DNA from: Castanea sativa
Taxonomy: Eukaryota; Streptophyta; Magnoliopsida; Fagales; Fagaceae
Length of the DNA: 64,000 bases
Assembly: GCF_040712315.1 (NCBI RefSeq)
Contig: NC_134015.1
Span: 25,607,614 to 25,671,613, forward strand
Direction of reading: 5' to 3'
Positions 36,268 through 47,900 of the stretch are shown here, in pieces. The translations under genes were made by a program, and so were the position numbers. The first letter of the stretch is position 1. Each line of letters begins with the position of its first letter. A model generated the notes under the pieces. It worked only from the letters and a program-made list of their open reading frames with translations, was not told the origin of the DNA and did not search any database.

Positions 36268-36750
36268 CCATCGACGAATTGCTACAAAATAAATTTCGAC
36301 AGTGCCATTTTAAGTTGGAAGACAGATTTGGTATTAGTGTTGTCATTAGAAATGATCAAGGACTAATCATGGCTTCTTTGTCATAGAATGTTGCTCTTCC
36401 ATCTTCTGCAGTTGAGGTCGAGGCCATATCAGCAGCCAAAGCTCTGGAGTTCTCTTTGGAAATTGGTGTGTTGACGGCTATTCTTGAGGGTGACTCAAGT
36501 TTAGTTATTAATTCACTGAAAGATCCAGCTCCATCCTTGGCTTCCTTTGGTCACTTGATCTGTGATGGAAAAATTTTAGCTAAATCTTTTAATAATATTT
36601 CTCTCTCATGTTCGCTGCGAAGGCAATTCTGTAGCTTATAAACTAGTTAGGCATGTTATACATGTCACTGGTTATTCTGTGTGGATGGAAGATTTTCCAC
36701 CTCACCTTCATGCTGTAACTCAAGCCGATTTAGCTTCAGTTCCTGAATAA

Positions 36751-38769
36751 ATTTGACAGCTTCATTCTCAATAATAATAGTAATCATCTTAGGTATGAAG
36801 TGAAGAATGCCGAATTACTATAGTTTGACAGTGAGGTCAAACCGTTTTAAATTGATAATTTGAAAATATCCTAAAAAATAAAAAAAATTGAAAATAAGGA
36901 GAAAGTATTTGTATAATTGTATGGTCATTTTCTGGTTCTTTAAATTAATTAGGTTATAACCCATGTTAGTAATGGTGATGTGATCTTACTTTTTACCTAA
37001 GTGATTGAGGAAGTCATCTCGATTGTCACATAAGCAGTATAAATGGGTCACTCGACAACAAAAAAATCAACAACAGATTTGAAAATGATATTAGCGATGG
37101 GCTCATATGAGAGCCAGTAAAAAATTGATAATGCAATTTTTGTGAAAAATATTGTGTTAGTAGCATTGTTCATACTTTTCCTTAATAGGTGCAAATTTTT
37201 CTAGGTGAAATCAATTGACCAATTGGACTTATTAATTAGCCCCTTTGGTCTTCATCCGGTTGGCTTTTATGGCTCAATGATTTTGCTTTGAAATTACAAG
37301 AAAGAAGATGCACCTTATAAGTTGGTGGATCTTATGATTTTGTCAAAAGGAACCATGTTTGTATTAATATGGATAATGTTTCACATTGTTTTCATTAATT
37401 TTAAAGGTAAGAACAAAAATGTTAGGCCCAACCAATTGATAATTTGATATGCCACATGCCCCATACAATTGTTTATAAAAAAAAAAAAAAAAACCTTGAA
37501 CAATAGGTTTTATTTATTTATTATTATTTTCTTTTTTTGAGAAGAAACTGTTTGAGTTTTTATCAGTATATAGTTTTTTTTTTTAATAGAAGGAATCAAT
37601 GTATAGTTGGTTACAGGTTTTCTTGAAATTGAAATAACACATTGTAATAAAATAATGCCTTAAATTGCTGCGACTTATTTTCTTCTTAACTTATCGTTAA
37701 AAAAAATAAAAATAAAAATAAATTCCCGGCCCACTTTAGGGACCAGGGTTTAAATCCTGACCTTTTACTTTATCTGAGTAGGTAATTCCATTAGGCCAAG
37801 CGGGTGCTCGCGTAAATGATGAGTTAAACTAATTAATTTGGAAAATTGTGAGTTAAACTAATTAATTTGGAAAAAGCAAAGGGCATTGTTTTTGGCCAGT
37901 ACAAGTGTGATTCAAATTTTTATTTTTATTTTTTATTTTTTACAGTTCAATTTATACAATAGTAGGGGATTTGTACATTGTTCTATTAATAAATGAGAGC
38001 ATGTTAAGTATTGATTTATAAGACTCTTAAGTAATTCAAATCTTAATTAATTTAGTTTCGTATGTTCAATATCTTGCAAAAACGTGAATTGCTATATAAA
38101 TATGGATCAAGCTCTTAAATGTTAGATCTATAGAAAAGTATGTCTATCAATTTTTTAAATCTATCAAAAAAAAATATTTATAGCAAACTATATGATGTTT
38201 TTGAAGGGTAATTATTCCTTATTTTGAGAAAATAACAATATGGTATTTTCACATTTCACATTATAATGTATCTTATTAATTAGATTTATGGTGGATTCAT
38301 TATTCATGTGTGAAGGAGTACTATGTCTGCTATACTTTGGAAGTATCTAATAATTTTTTTCTTTCAAAGTTAGCAATTTGGTATTTCCTCCTCTCATATA
38401 GATATAAACCCCACCAATTATTGAGGGAGTATTGCATTGCTATACTTATAAAGTAAGTAATAATTTTTTCTTCCAAAGATAACAATCTAGATCCACTCTT
38501 GACTCACCCATTCCTTCCAAAGATGCAATGTCATATGATATTCCCTCATCTCACATGGATAGTAGATCTCACCATAAATTTCGTTATTAAGATCTATTAT
38601 TATGTGTTTTCTATATTAAAAAAAAATCTATTATTATATAAGAGATAGAAATCCTCCCACCTCTAACTTCCACATTATTAAAAAAAGGGAAAAAGTACTA
38701 CATGATTGTATGTTGCGTAAAATAGTACTGCGTGATAGTAATACCTGAAATATTTTTAGGTATTTGGTA
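36751..38769. other. Spacer, no gene seen
   Basis: AT-rich with poly-A and poly-T runs. A possible SINE lies at 37700-37812, and there is a short tandem duplication of GAGTTAAACTAATTAATTTG near 37820-37873. Nothing protein-like. Confidence 0.5.
37700..37812 (-). mobile_element. Probable tRNA-derived SINE, second family
   Basis: On the minus strand, GAGCACCCGCTTGGCCTAATGG-like sequence (A-box) is followed about 40 bp later by GGTCAGGATTTAAACCCTGG (B-box-like). It ends in a T/A-rich tail. No target-site duplication was found. Confidence 0.5.
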
Positions 38770-39240
38770 TGACAAGTAAAATTTTTCAAGTAAGCTATCA
38801 AAATTGGTGGGCTAGCCATTGGACTTGCTAGTGATAGGATTGTTGGAACGATGGCTCCCATGATCGGACTATTGGCGACCACCACTAGAGCTATGTCTTT
38901 GGTGATTGGAACGGTGTCTTCGGCCATTAGATTGCCAGCACTAGTGGTCAGAAACGACGACTTTAGTTATCAGACCTTTAGCATCGGTTGCTAGAGTGAC
39001 GATTTTAACCATCAGACCTTGGCACAAGTCACAAGGGCAGCGGCTTCAACCATCTATTTGTTGACACAGGTCATTGGAATGGCAAATTTTGCCACCAAAC
39101 TGTCGGCACAGGTCATTGAAATGGTGGCTTCGACCATTAGACTGTTGGCATTGGCTGCCTAACCCACCTAGTCGATGACCTAGCACTAGATGGGGTGAGG
39201 TAAGCCACTATGTGTTTTTGTTAAATGTTTTACCAAAATT
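38770..39240. repeat. Degenerate ~42-bp tandem repeats, probably inside a TIR element
   Basis: Roughly eight degenerate units of the form GGTCATTGGAATGGTGGCTT...GACCATTAGACTGTTGGCA lie at about 38840-39150. AT-rich flanks containing GTAAAATTTTTCAAG and AACATTTTGCAAC could be terminal repeats. Not coding. Confidence 0.55.
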
Positions 39241-40406
39241 CTAAAGATAAAACATTTTGCAACTTTTTATAAACGATTATACGGTCAATGAAAAATATTT
39301 TACAAGTTTGACCACATTTTACCTACAAAACAAACAATTGAAATTGAGAAAAAACTTTTCAAAGAAAAATATATTACTCAATGATTACTCCATATCTGCA
39401 TATAGATCATAACTACCTATGTCTTAAGATTAGGTGAAACACTTCCAAAAAAAAAAAAAAAAATTCTTGAATGAAAAATACTCCTAAATTAAAATAAATA
39501 CATATTTTATCTTCTCACATGATAGTGTGTTTTACTGATTAAATTTATATTTGTGACCTATTATTTATGTGAGAAAGAGAAATATACTTAAGCCGGAGTA
39601 TCTTATAATATTCTTACATAGATGATGACAAATTCTAGAAGACTCTAAAAGGAAGGTTACAAGAGGATTAATTTTAATTTTTCTAGATTCATTAGAAAAA
39701 GTTGATGAATCTTATAAATACTAGCAAACCTACTATTATGAATTAAAGAAAATGCAAACGGTAGAACAATTAAAAATACAGGATGGCAACAGAGGATGGA
39801 CCACAGGATTTAGGCCACCTACATGTCCTATGAGTATGGTGGCGTTAGACTAAATTTAATTAATTTAATTGTTATTTGGACTAAATGTTCAATATTACAT
39901 TTATGGTCTATCAGGGATTCATTTATTTTGTTGAAACTAAATTTTTGTTGTTGAAAACAGTATAGATAAAAGTAAAAGTTAGCTGAGATAATACAATGAA
40001 ACTCATAAATAGTATCAAAAGTGTAGTGAGACCCATAAATAATAGTAAAAATAAGCTGAATAGTAAAATAAATTGACAAAATTAATCATGCCAAACTGAC
40101 ACTTAATAACAAAAAAGGTACAGTATTGTAGTTATAGGATGTTACCATTGAAATCTAACAATACTAGCACAACTACTATGAGGCTCACTCTATCTTTTAT
40201 CTCGGAAAAAACAAAAGAATGAGGGTTTTAAAAACTGAACCGAGAGCCAAACCATTTTTTTCAAAATTCTTGGTTCAACCTAGTTTTTGATTGGTTTTAA
40301 GGGTTTTTACTGGACTGGACTGGCTCTCGGTTCTTGGTTGACTGGTCAGACTAGCCGGTTCAATTCGGTTTTTAAAATAATGCTCACAGCCAAACAACAA
40401 CTTACT
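39241..40406. other. Spacer, no gene seen
   Basis: AT-rich. The segment 40230-40380 holds GGTTCAACC/GGTTTT-rich sequence with local inverted symmetry (AACCGAGAGCC against GGCTCTCGGTT) and may be part of a small TIR element. Confidence 0.45.
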
Positions 40407-41112
40407 TGTATTGCCTCAAAAAATAAACTTTACAAAGAAAGTTTGATTTACAAAATAAGTAAATAACAACCAATAGTGTAAATAATAGGAAAGCCACTTA
40501 ATGTCTTAAATAGTCCTCTAATCTTTTTCTTTTTTTAGTTGAGAAAATAATCCCTTAATCTGATCCAACTAAATCCAAAGAAACAGAGCAAAAGATTGAA
40601 ATTATCCATGACAAGATAACTCATGTTTTAGAACCAAAAAATGAGCAATGATTTTTTTTTTTTAAATTTTATTCTCTTCAACAAACCAGAACAAAATAAA
40701 ACAAAACCAGGTCTCTTTGATATTACAAAATGACAAGAACACCCTTACATTCACGAACATAATTGTATTGCCTAAAATAAAATAAACTTAAAAAAAAATT
40801 AATTTACAAAAAACAAATAATAGTGTAAATAATAGGAAAGTCACTTATTAATGTCTTAAATTGCCGCATAATATGCTCCAAACAAATTCAAAGAATGTGA
40901 ACAAAACATTGAAGTTATCCATAACAAGATAAAACCCCACCAAAAGATTTTACAAGTAACTCTCGGTTTTTTAGAAACTCTGTGTCAACAAACCAAAACA
41001 AAACGAAAACAAAACCAGGTCTCCTTCCTATCAAAAAAAAAAAAAAAAAAACCAGGTCTCCTTGAGATAAAATGAAAAATGTCAAAAACACCCATATATA
41101 GTCACGAATATT
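40407..41112. repeat. Imperfect tandem duplication (~357-bp period) upstream of ALKBH10B
   Basis: Unit 1 starts at TGTATTGCCTCAAAAAATAA (40407) and unit 2 at TGTATTGCCTAAAATAAAAT (40764). Shared landmarks in order are AATAGTGTAAATAATAGGAAAG, CACTTA...AATGTCTTAAAT, AAGTTATCCATAACAAGATAA and AAAACCAGGTCTC. The duplication ends about 800 bp before the ATG, so it probably lies in the proximal promoter. Confidence 0.8.
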
Positions 41113-41193
41113 CTCTCCTTGTCCGATCCATACTCTCAGGCCTCAGCTCCTCAGCACTGTAGCCCGTGTGACCACTCACAAGTCACAACAACA

Positions 41194-41222
41194 CAGAGAG
41201 AGAGGGAGAGAGAGAGAGAGAG
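41194..41222. repeat. (GA)n tract in the putative ALKBH10B 5' UTR
   Basis: A GA-rich run is followed by CT-rich (41297-41321) and CA (41339-41361) runs. GA/CT tracts near transcription starts are common in plants. The exact start site is unknown. Confidence 0.8.
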
Positions 41223-41905
41223 ACACCCTCTTCTTAGCCACCATTTAAGACCATACACATGCGTGCTTAATAAGCCATTTCACATTCACTTCTATCTTTT
41301 CTCTCTTTCTCTTTCTCTTTCTCACTCACACAAAGTCACACAAACACACACACACACACACCACTCACAAAGGACAGCTCTCACAAACCCTAGATCTTCT
41401 TGTTAATCCCTACTATCAAAAGCTTAATATAATAAATATAATTCCCTCATCTTCAAGTAACTGTCCCTTTTTTCTCTCTTACCCACAATCCCAATTCCCC
41501 CACACAAACCCCATTTCCAGATCTGAGCTTCAAATTTGGATTTTTGGGTATTTGGGAAAAATTCCCATTTCTTCAATTGCAGCAATCTTAATCTGATCGG
41601 ATTTGATAAGATAAACAAAACCCAGTTCCTGTTTTGTGTTATTTTTGTTTCTAAAGACTGAATTTTGTGCCTTTTGTGTTAGGAAAGTGTTGAATTTTGA
41701 TATAAATTCAATTGGGTCTAAAGCCAAAGGCTGGAAAAAAAATTATCTTTTGCTTGATTTGGTATTTAGATCTTTATGGGAATTTGCTCAAATTTGATTT
41801 GGATTTAGAGATATTCGTTCGTGTGCTTTATATGCATAGATCTGAGTAGTGAGCATAGGCTATATATGTGGTAGTAGTGACATTTTTCTGGGAAGTGGGT
41901 TCTCC

Positions 41906-44900
41906 ATGGCAATGCCATCGGGAAATGTGGTATTATCAGACAAAATGCAGTATCCAAGTGGTGGTGGTGGGAGTGGTGCCAGTGGCGGTGAGATCCACCA
42001 CCGACAGTGGTTCCCAGATGAGCGGGACGGGTTTATCTCGTGGCTGCGTGGCGAATTTGCTGCTGCCAATGCAATAATTGACAATTTGTGTCACCATTTG
42101 CGTGCTGTAGGCGAGCCCGGGGAGTATGATATGGTGATAGGGTGTATTCAGCAAAGGAGGTGTAATTGGAACCCGGTGCTGCATATGCAGCAGTACTTTT
42201 CGGTGGCCGAGGTGATATATTCTCTGCAACAGGTGGCGTGGAGGCGACAGCAGCGGTATTATGAGCCGGTGAAGGGTGGGGGCAAGGATTTTAAGAGATC
42301 TGGTGTGGGGTTTAAGCAAGGGCCGAGGTTTGACGTGAAGGAAGGGCATTATTCTAGTGTGGAGTCTCATAGTCATGATGGGAATTCCTCTGTGGGTGGT
42401 GGTGTCATGGGTTCGGAGAAAGGCAGCGGTGAGAGAGGTGAGGGTGAGGTTGGGAAGTTGGAGGATAAGGCTCCAGCAGTTGGGGAGGATAAAAAAGGTA
42501 ATCAATTATGCAATTGGGTTTACATTTTGCTTTGTGTGTTGTTATTGCAATATGGTGCATGCTGCATTAATTAACTGAATTGCATCTTATGAGTTGTAGC
42601 TTGTTGGCAATGAATGGAATGCTTAATTTGAAATCATCTTATGTTAATGTTATTGACTAGGAAAATGACTTCTTTTGAAGCATCTTTTGGCCAACCATTT
42701 GATGTTAATGTTATTGACTAGGAAAGTAACTTCTTTTTAAGCATCTTTGGCCATGTGTGCAGCCATGTTACATGGGAATTTTGGATAAGTATTAATTTTC
42801 TTATGGATAAATATGAAGCAATTTATTTTGTAAGTCAATTAGGGGTAATTGTTCTCCTACCTGAAAGTTGCCTCCTTAGATTATGGCTACTTTTGAGATA
42901 TGTAGTTACTACTTTAGATTGTTTGTCAATAGTACTGTTTTACCTGAAAGCTTATAGAACATCATATTGGATCATTGCACATATCTTTTGATGCGAACTC
43001 ATTGCAAAATAAATTTTCTTAAGTGGCTTTTATATAGTTGCCAATACCAAATGACAATTTACAAGGAAGGACAAGGGTCTGTTGCCTTTTTTTGGTAATG
43101 TAATAGTCTGTGGCTTTAATTAAAAGAAAAAAAATGTTAATTTTTATTATTATAAAAATTTAGGTATGATTATAAAAATAGATCAGTATGGTGTATATTG
43201 CAAAGCTATTTATACTGATTTAAACAATCATTGCACATTAATAACAAAGTATCTGAAAATGAAAATTTAAATATATATAAACAAAGTATCACATAAATAT
43301 TTAGACAAGCATGGCAAACCTGTATAATGATAACACCATTCTTGTGTTGCTCTGTTGTTAGAGAGCCTAAAACTCTGGAAAGTTTGATTGCCTATGGTTT
43401 CTTTTTCACCTTCTTCCCTCTATTTGCCTGGTTTTTTGGAAATATATTGGATTTTTTTTCTTTACTATTAGCAAACAGTGACTCATTAACTAACAAATTT
43501 TGTTGCTCTCCCAATGAAGGTTCAACAATTCCAAATAGAATCAAGCTTAAAGTTACAGAATTATGAAATATGAAATATGCCTTATATTTGAGAAATTCTA
43601 TGCGGCAACTTTGATGTTTATTGTTTCTGGTTACCAAAGCAGATGCTGGCAGCTTGAAGAGTTTGGGAAGTTCAGAAGGGACAACGTGTGGCAATTCTCC
43701 AACTGAAGCCAAGGTGTTAGATGATGGATGCACCTCAAATTGCAAAGGTAATTGGATTTCTTTGTGGCATGCGCCAGGTTTGGGTTTTGTGGAGAGCGGG
43801 GGTGGGGGGATTAAAAACCCCTTTGGGAGTAGGTGAGCCATTGGGGTTTTATCCACCAGCTCTTGATTGGCCAAAGAGAAAGAGGAAGTGGTGGCTGCAC
43901 TGAGTAGGATATAATTTGAAGGCTAATTCTGGTAGCTCTTTAGTTATCAATGGTTTGGTGGTTGGAACATCTAGGTTCCATTTTTTGGCTGAAAGGGGAG
44001 AAACTCTCCCTCTCTCTTGCCTGAATTTAGGACAGAATACAGATGCTTCTTATCTAGAAATTTTTTCTTTAATTTATCTATACAACTAATAACAGGATTC
44101 CCTGTTTGGATTTCATCATTTTGCGTACTAAAATATCCTCACAAAAATTCTTAAACTCTCTAAAATACCCCTATCTTTTAGTTAAATAATTTTAAATTTT
44201 AAAACACAAACTGGGTAGAAGAGTAATTTACTATTTTTAAAAAGTTCCTAAGTTTTAGGTTTTTTCCCTTAATCCCTTTATCTTCTCCAGTCTGAATTAC
44301 CTTTTTTTATTTTTAAATTTTAAATTTAAAACTTCAAACTTTTATCAACTCTCATGTAGAGAAATATCTTAGAAATTAGGACACTATATATATCTCACTT
44401 TTAAACATTATTCCACGTAAAAAAACTCATGTAGAGAAAGATCCTAAGAATTAGGACACTATCTTTATCTCACTTTTAAACATTATGACACTAAACCAAA
44501 ATGAAAAATGAAAAAAGAGCCTCATTGCATGCGTGAAGCACGTGTGATGAGGCTAGTTCTAAATATTTTTACTATTTTATTTTGACCTGGATTCCTATAA
44601 TTTTCTTACAGAGAATCATTCTACAGAACAAAATCAAAATGAGAAGCAGAATCCTGCTCCGGTTCCAAAAACTTTTTCTGGCATTGAGAAGGTTGACGGA
44701 AAGGAGGTAGTATTCTACTAAATACTTTTGTGGATATCTATGACTTGGTTTTATTGCTTAATATGTTGAATCTCATGATGCTGAATTTTCATTTATAGTT
44801 TTCTATTTTTGAGATGTGCTTATCTTCATGTCAGGTTAATGTGGTTGAGGGACTGAAACATTTTGAATCGTTACTTGATGACTCAGAAGTTCCCAAACTT

Positions 44901-47900
44901 GTTTCTTTGGTTAATGAATTGAGGGCTGCAGGAAAAAGAGGACAATTTCAAGGCAAGTTTACTAAGTGCATTTTTTTTTTTCGGTACACTTGAAGAAGAA
45001 AGAAATTTTCATGTGGTTTCTTTCTCTAAAACTGTACCTGTGATTTTCAGATGATTCATTTGTTGCCATTGAAAATTTGGAACAAGTTTCACCATGTAGG
45101 CTTCAAAATTTTAAATAGACATAATCCATTTCCATGTATGTTTTAAAGTCTAGGGAGATCCATTTCTGGACACACTGCTTGCAAAATGGATTCTGTAACA
45201 TTTATAGATGACATCTGAGGTACAGAAAATTAAAATGACTTTCTGTGATAGTAGTGCAAGTGATCTATGCATACGGAATTGTGCAATTCTGTATGCCATG
45301 CTTTTTTCCCTGATTTCTTACTGGTTTGTTCAAATATAGTCTGTGCTTGTTGTTTTTCTGGTTTCCCTAAAATATTACGAAAAGTTCATCAATCCTGAAT
45401 TAAATGTAGATTACATGCATATTTATTTTTTGAATAAGAGACTGCATTTGAATGGAATGGAAAGTAACCTTGATTGGGAATTGAATGTAAATGACTTCTG
45501 TTATAATAACATTGCCATTATGCCCTTTATTTTTTAAAAAAAAGGGTTATAGACATTCATTAAAAAAAAGGGGGGGGGGGGTATTATGAGGACTTCATTA
45601 AAACTTCATAAAAGCACATTCCATTCTCTGATTCCTCCCAAGTTGGGAGGGATTAAAAAATGGGTTCAAGAGGGCTATTAAACTCCTAAATGAGTGAATA
45701 AAAAAATAATCAATCATTTTTTCCCCCATTCCATTTTCCCCTATTCCCCTCTCCCAAACAAGCTGTTAGTGCCAGCATTATATGATTTAATAAGTCTTGA
45801 ATTTGTTTATTGCACACACATTTACTCAACTGCACTGTGTACTCTACAATCAAGGGTTAATGTGCTTATCTGTGTTTGTCTATAACTCTCTCTCTGTCAT
45901 ATATATATATGAAATTATGAACAATTATATGATAATTCCAACATAATTTACAATTATATCTTGAACAGTATTACAAAGTCATCATGTGATTGAAGGAAAT
46001 CTTTGACAGATTAAAACTCCATTAATTACAAAACTTGAAGAACTAAGGTTAAGTTTGGTAACAGTTTTTGTTTTCTATTTTCAAAAACTTGTTTTTGGGA
46101 ATATAAAGAAAAAAAAAATTCTTGTATTTTAAAAATCAAAAACATGTTTGGTTAGTTGAAATTAAAAAAAAATGAAGCTTTTTGAAGAAAAAAATAGAAA
46201 ATACTAAAATATGTTGTTACTAGGATTTGAACTCTAATGCTAACTCATTAGATGAGACAGATTCATTAAGTTAAATGCGTGTTTTTATTAACTTTTGAAA
46301 ATTAGAAACTGAAAACAACATTTTGCATGTTTTCAATTTCCTTCACAAATTGAGTTTTGAAATTAGTTTTTGTTTTCTGTTCATTTTGGATTGCCAAACA
46401 AGTTTTTTAGTCTCAAAAATAGAAAATTGTTTTTGAAAACAGAAAATAAGGGGAAAAAATAGTTACCAAACATATCCTAAATAAATCTATTAAACTAAAA
46501 AATTATAAAATTAATAAATGATGGTCTTTCTATCTAGAACGATCTTCTAAATAAAATTTTAAGGATTGAGCCCATAAAGATTTCCTTTTATCAAGTAAAT
46601 ATCATATGTTTAAGATAATCTTTTTATTTTTCTATGTTTTAAATTTAAAATCTTTCAGGATAATGTAATGCGTTCCTGTCAGATGTAAACAACTGGTATT
46701 CTACTTTCTTTTGGCCATAAGGTTTATACTTGTTTCGACAACTCATTTGTCACAATTTGCAACACTTGATTTGGTGAGCTATATTAGATCAAAGGCTGAT
46801 TATGTTGACACATTATTAACACTTCTCATTGTCTTTGAAGAGTCTTTGTCCCTCTTTTTCCTGACCCTTATTGGGGGTGTGGGATAGTGTATATTACTGT
46901 CTAATTCTGGATATTGACTCATAGGCTGTGCTTTTATCCTGCATCTTATGCATTTGGTGGGTTTAAATCGAACTAAGGAATTCCTTGAATGGGACCCACC
47001 ATTTAATTTTTAATACAAACAGTGATTGATATCGATTTGATCTGTGTGGCATTTTGCATATAGGGAAACTGTTATTTATGTTCTTGAAAAAAATAGTGCC
47101 CAAAGCAGATATGGATCGGGTCTTTAAAAAATTGTAAAATATTTATGTTCATGTAAGAATTTACTGAAACTTATTTTTGATGGGTAGGACAGAATTATAT
47201 TGACAAAAACAACAATTTACAAGAGCACAGGGGCATTCCCTACCAAACAAGAACAGCACTTATACAAACACAGGAAGAAACGACTAGCTACCTCCTAGAA
47301 ACATCAAGCTCTCTGCAACTATACCTGTTCCTGAGTCCTTTCAGTATTCTTCTATAAGTATGGTCTATCTATGGAATTAATTTACACAAAATTGCATGAG
47401 CTTCTAATGGTTTGTCATTCCTCTCAGATGTCTCCTTCCACTAACAGTTTGTGAACCTGATGCAACCCTTCTGTAAGATGAAGGGCTAGGATTCTAGGGT
47501 TACTAACGGCAAGTCACCTGACCTTTTAAAATACTGAAGGCATAATAATTAATTAAACAGTAGAATTAAAAGAGAATGGACCAATGGGACTTTTCTTTTT
47601 CATTGGGCTTACATTTTCCTACATCAAAGCCTATATGATTTAGAGAATAAAATATATAAGAAGTGAACTAGATAGTTATTTGAGCTATCAAAATAGCAAG
47701 AAGACTCACATCCAATCCCTGAGAGAAAGGTAGAGAAAAACCACAAATGCTAGATGAATTTCATTCAATAATTTTCAAAGAAGCTACTGTTACAACTTTT
47801 GCAAATCCTTAAATGAGATAAGAGAAAGTTGCTGTAGTAAGACACAATCACAACCATAAAATCAGCTTTAATCTATAAATCTGTTCTGCAGAGGTCATAT

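Larger units (their letters stand above)
31369..36750 (+). pseudogene. L1-like LINE ORF2 pseudogene, split by a Copia insertion
   Basis: 5'-truncated non-LTR retrotransposon. Coding starts in the endonuclease-RT linker (CAKDLTQWSKRSFGNV, about 31380). After a frameshift near 31580 the reverse transcriptase begins (PGPDGMSPLFYQ, DRSKAFDRVEL, GIRQGDPLSPFLF). The catalytic YADD-type site reads FTNNSLLF, so both aspartates are lost. The thumb/linker (WSKLQGWEEKLLSQVGREILIK, shown here only as a landmark), the zf-RVT region (FWSKIWGLKAPIKVKNFIW, CPCLDGVW) and, beyond the insertion, an RNase H-like end (EDRFGISVVIRNDQG, VEAISAAKALEFSL) follow. Stops interrupt it at about 32104, 32740, 33247 and 36386. 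The frame across the Copia target site (LPS|TNCYKINFD) joins cleanly. Confidence 0.9.

Noticed and set aside
41936..42505. 189-codon minus-strand frame over ALKBH10B exon 1
   Set aside because: Antisense shadow of a well-supported coding exon.
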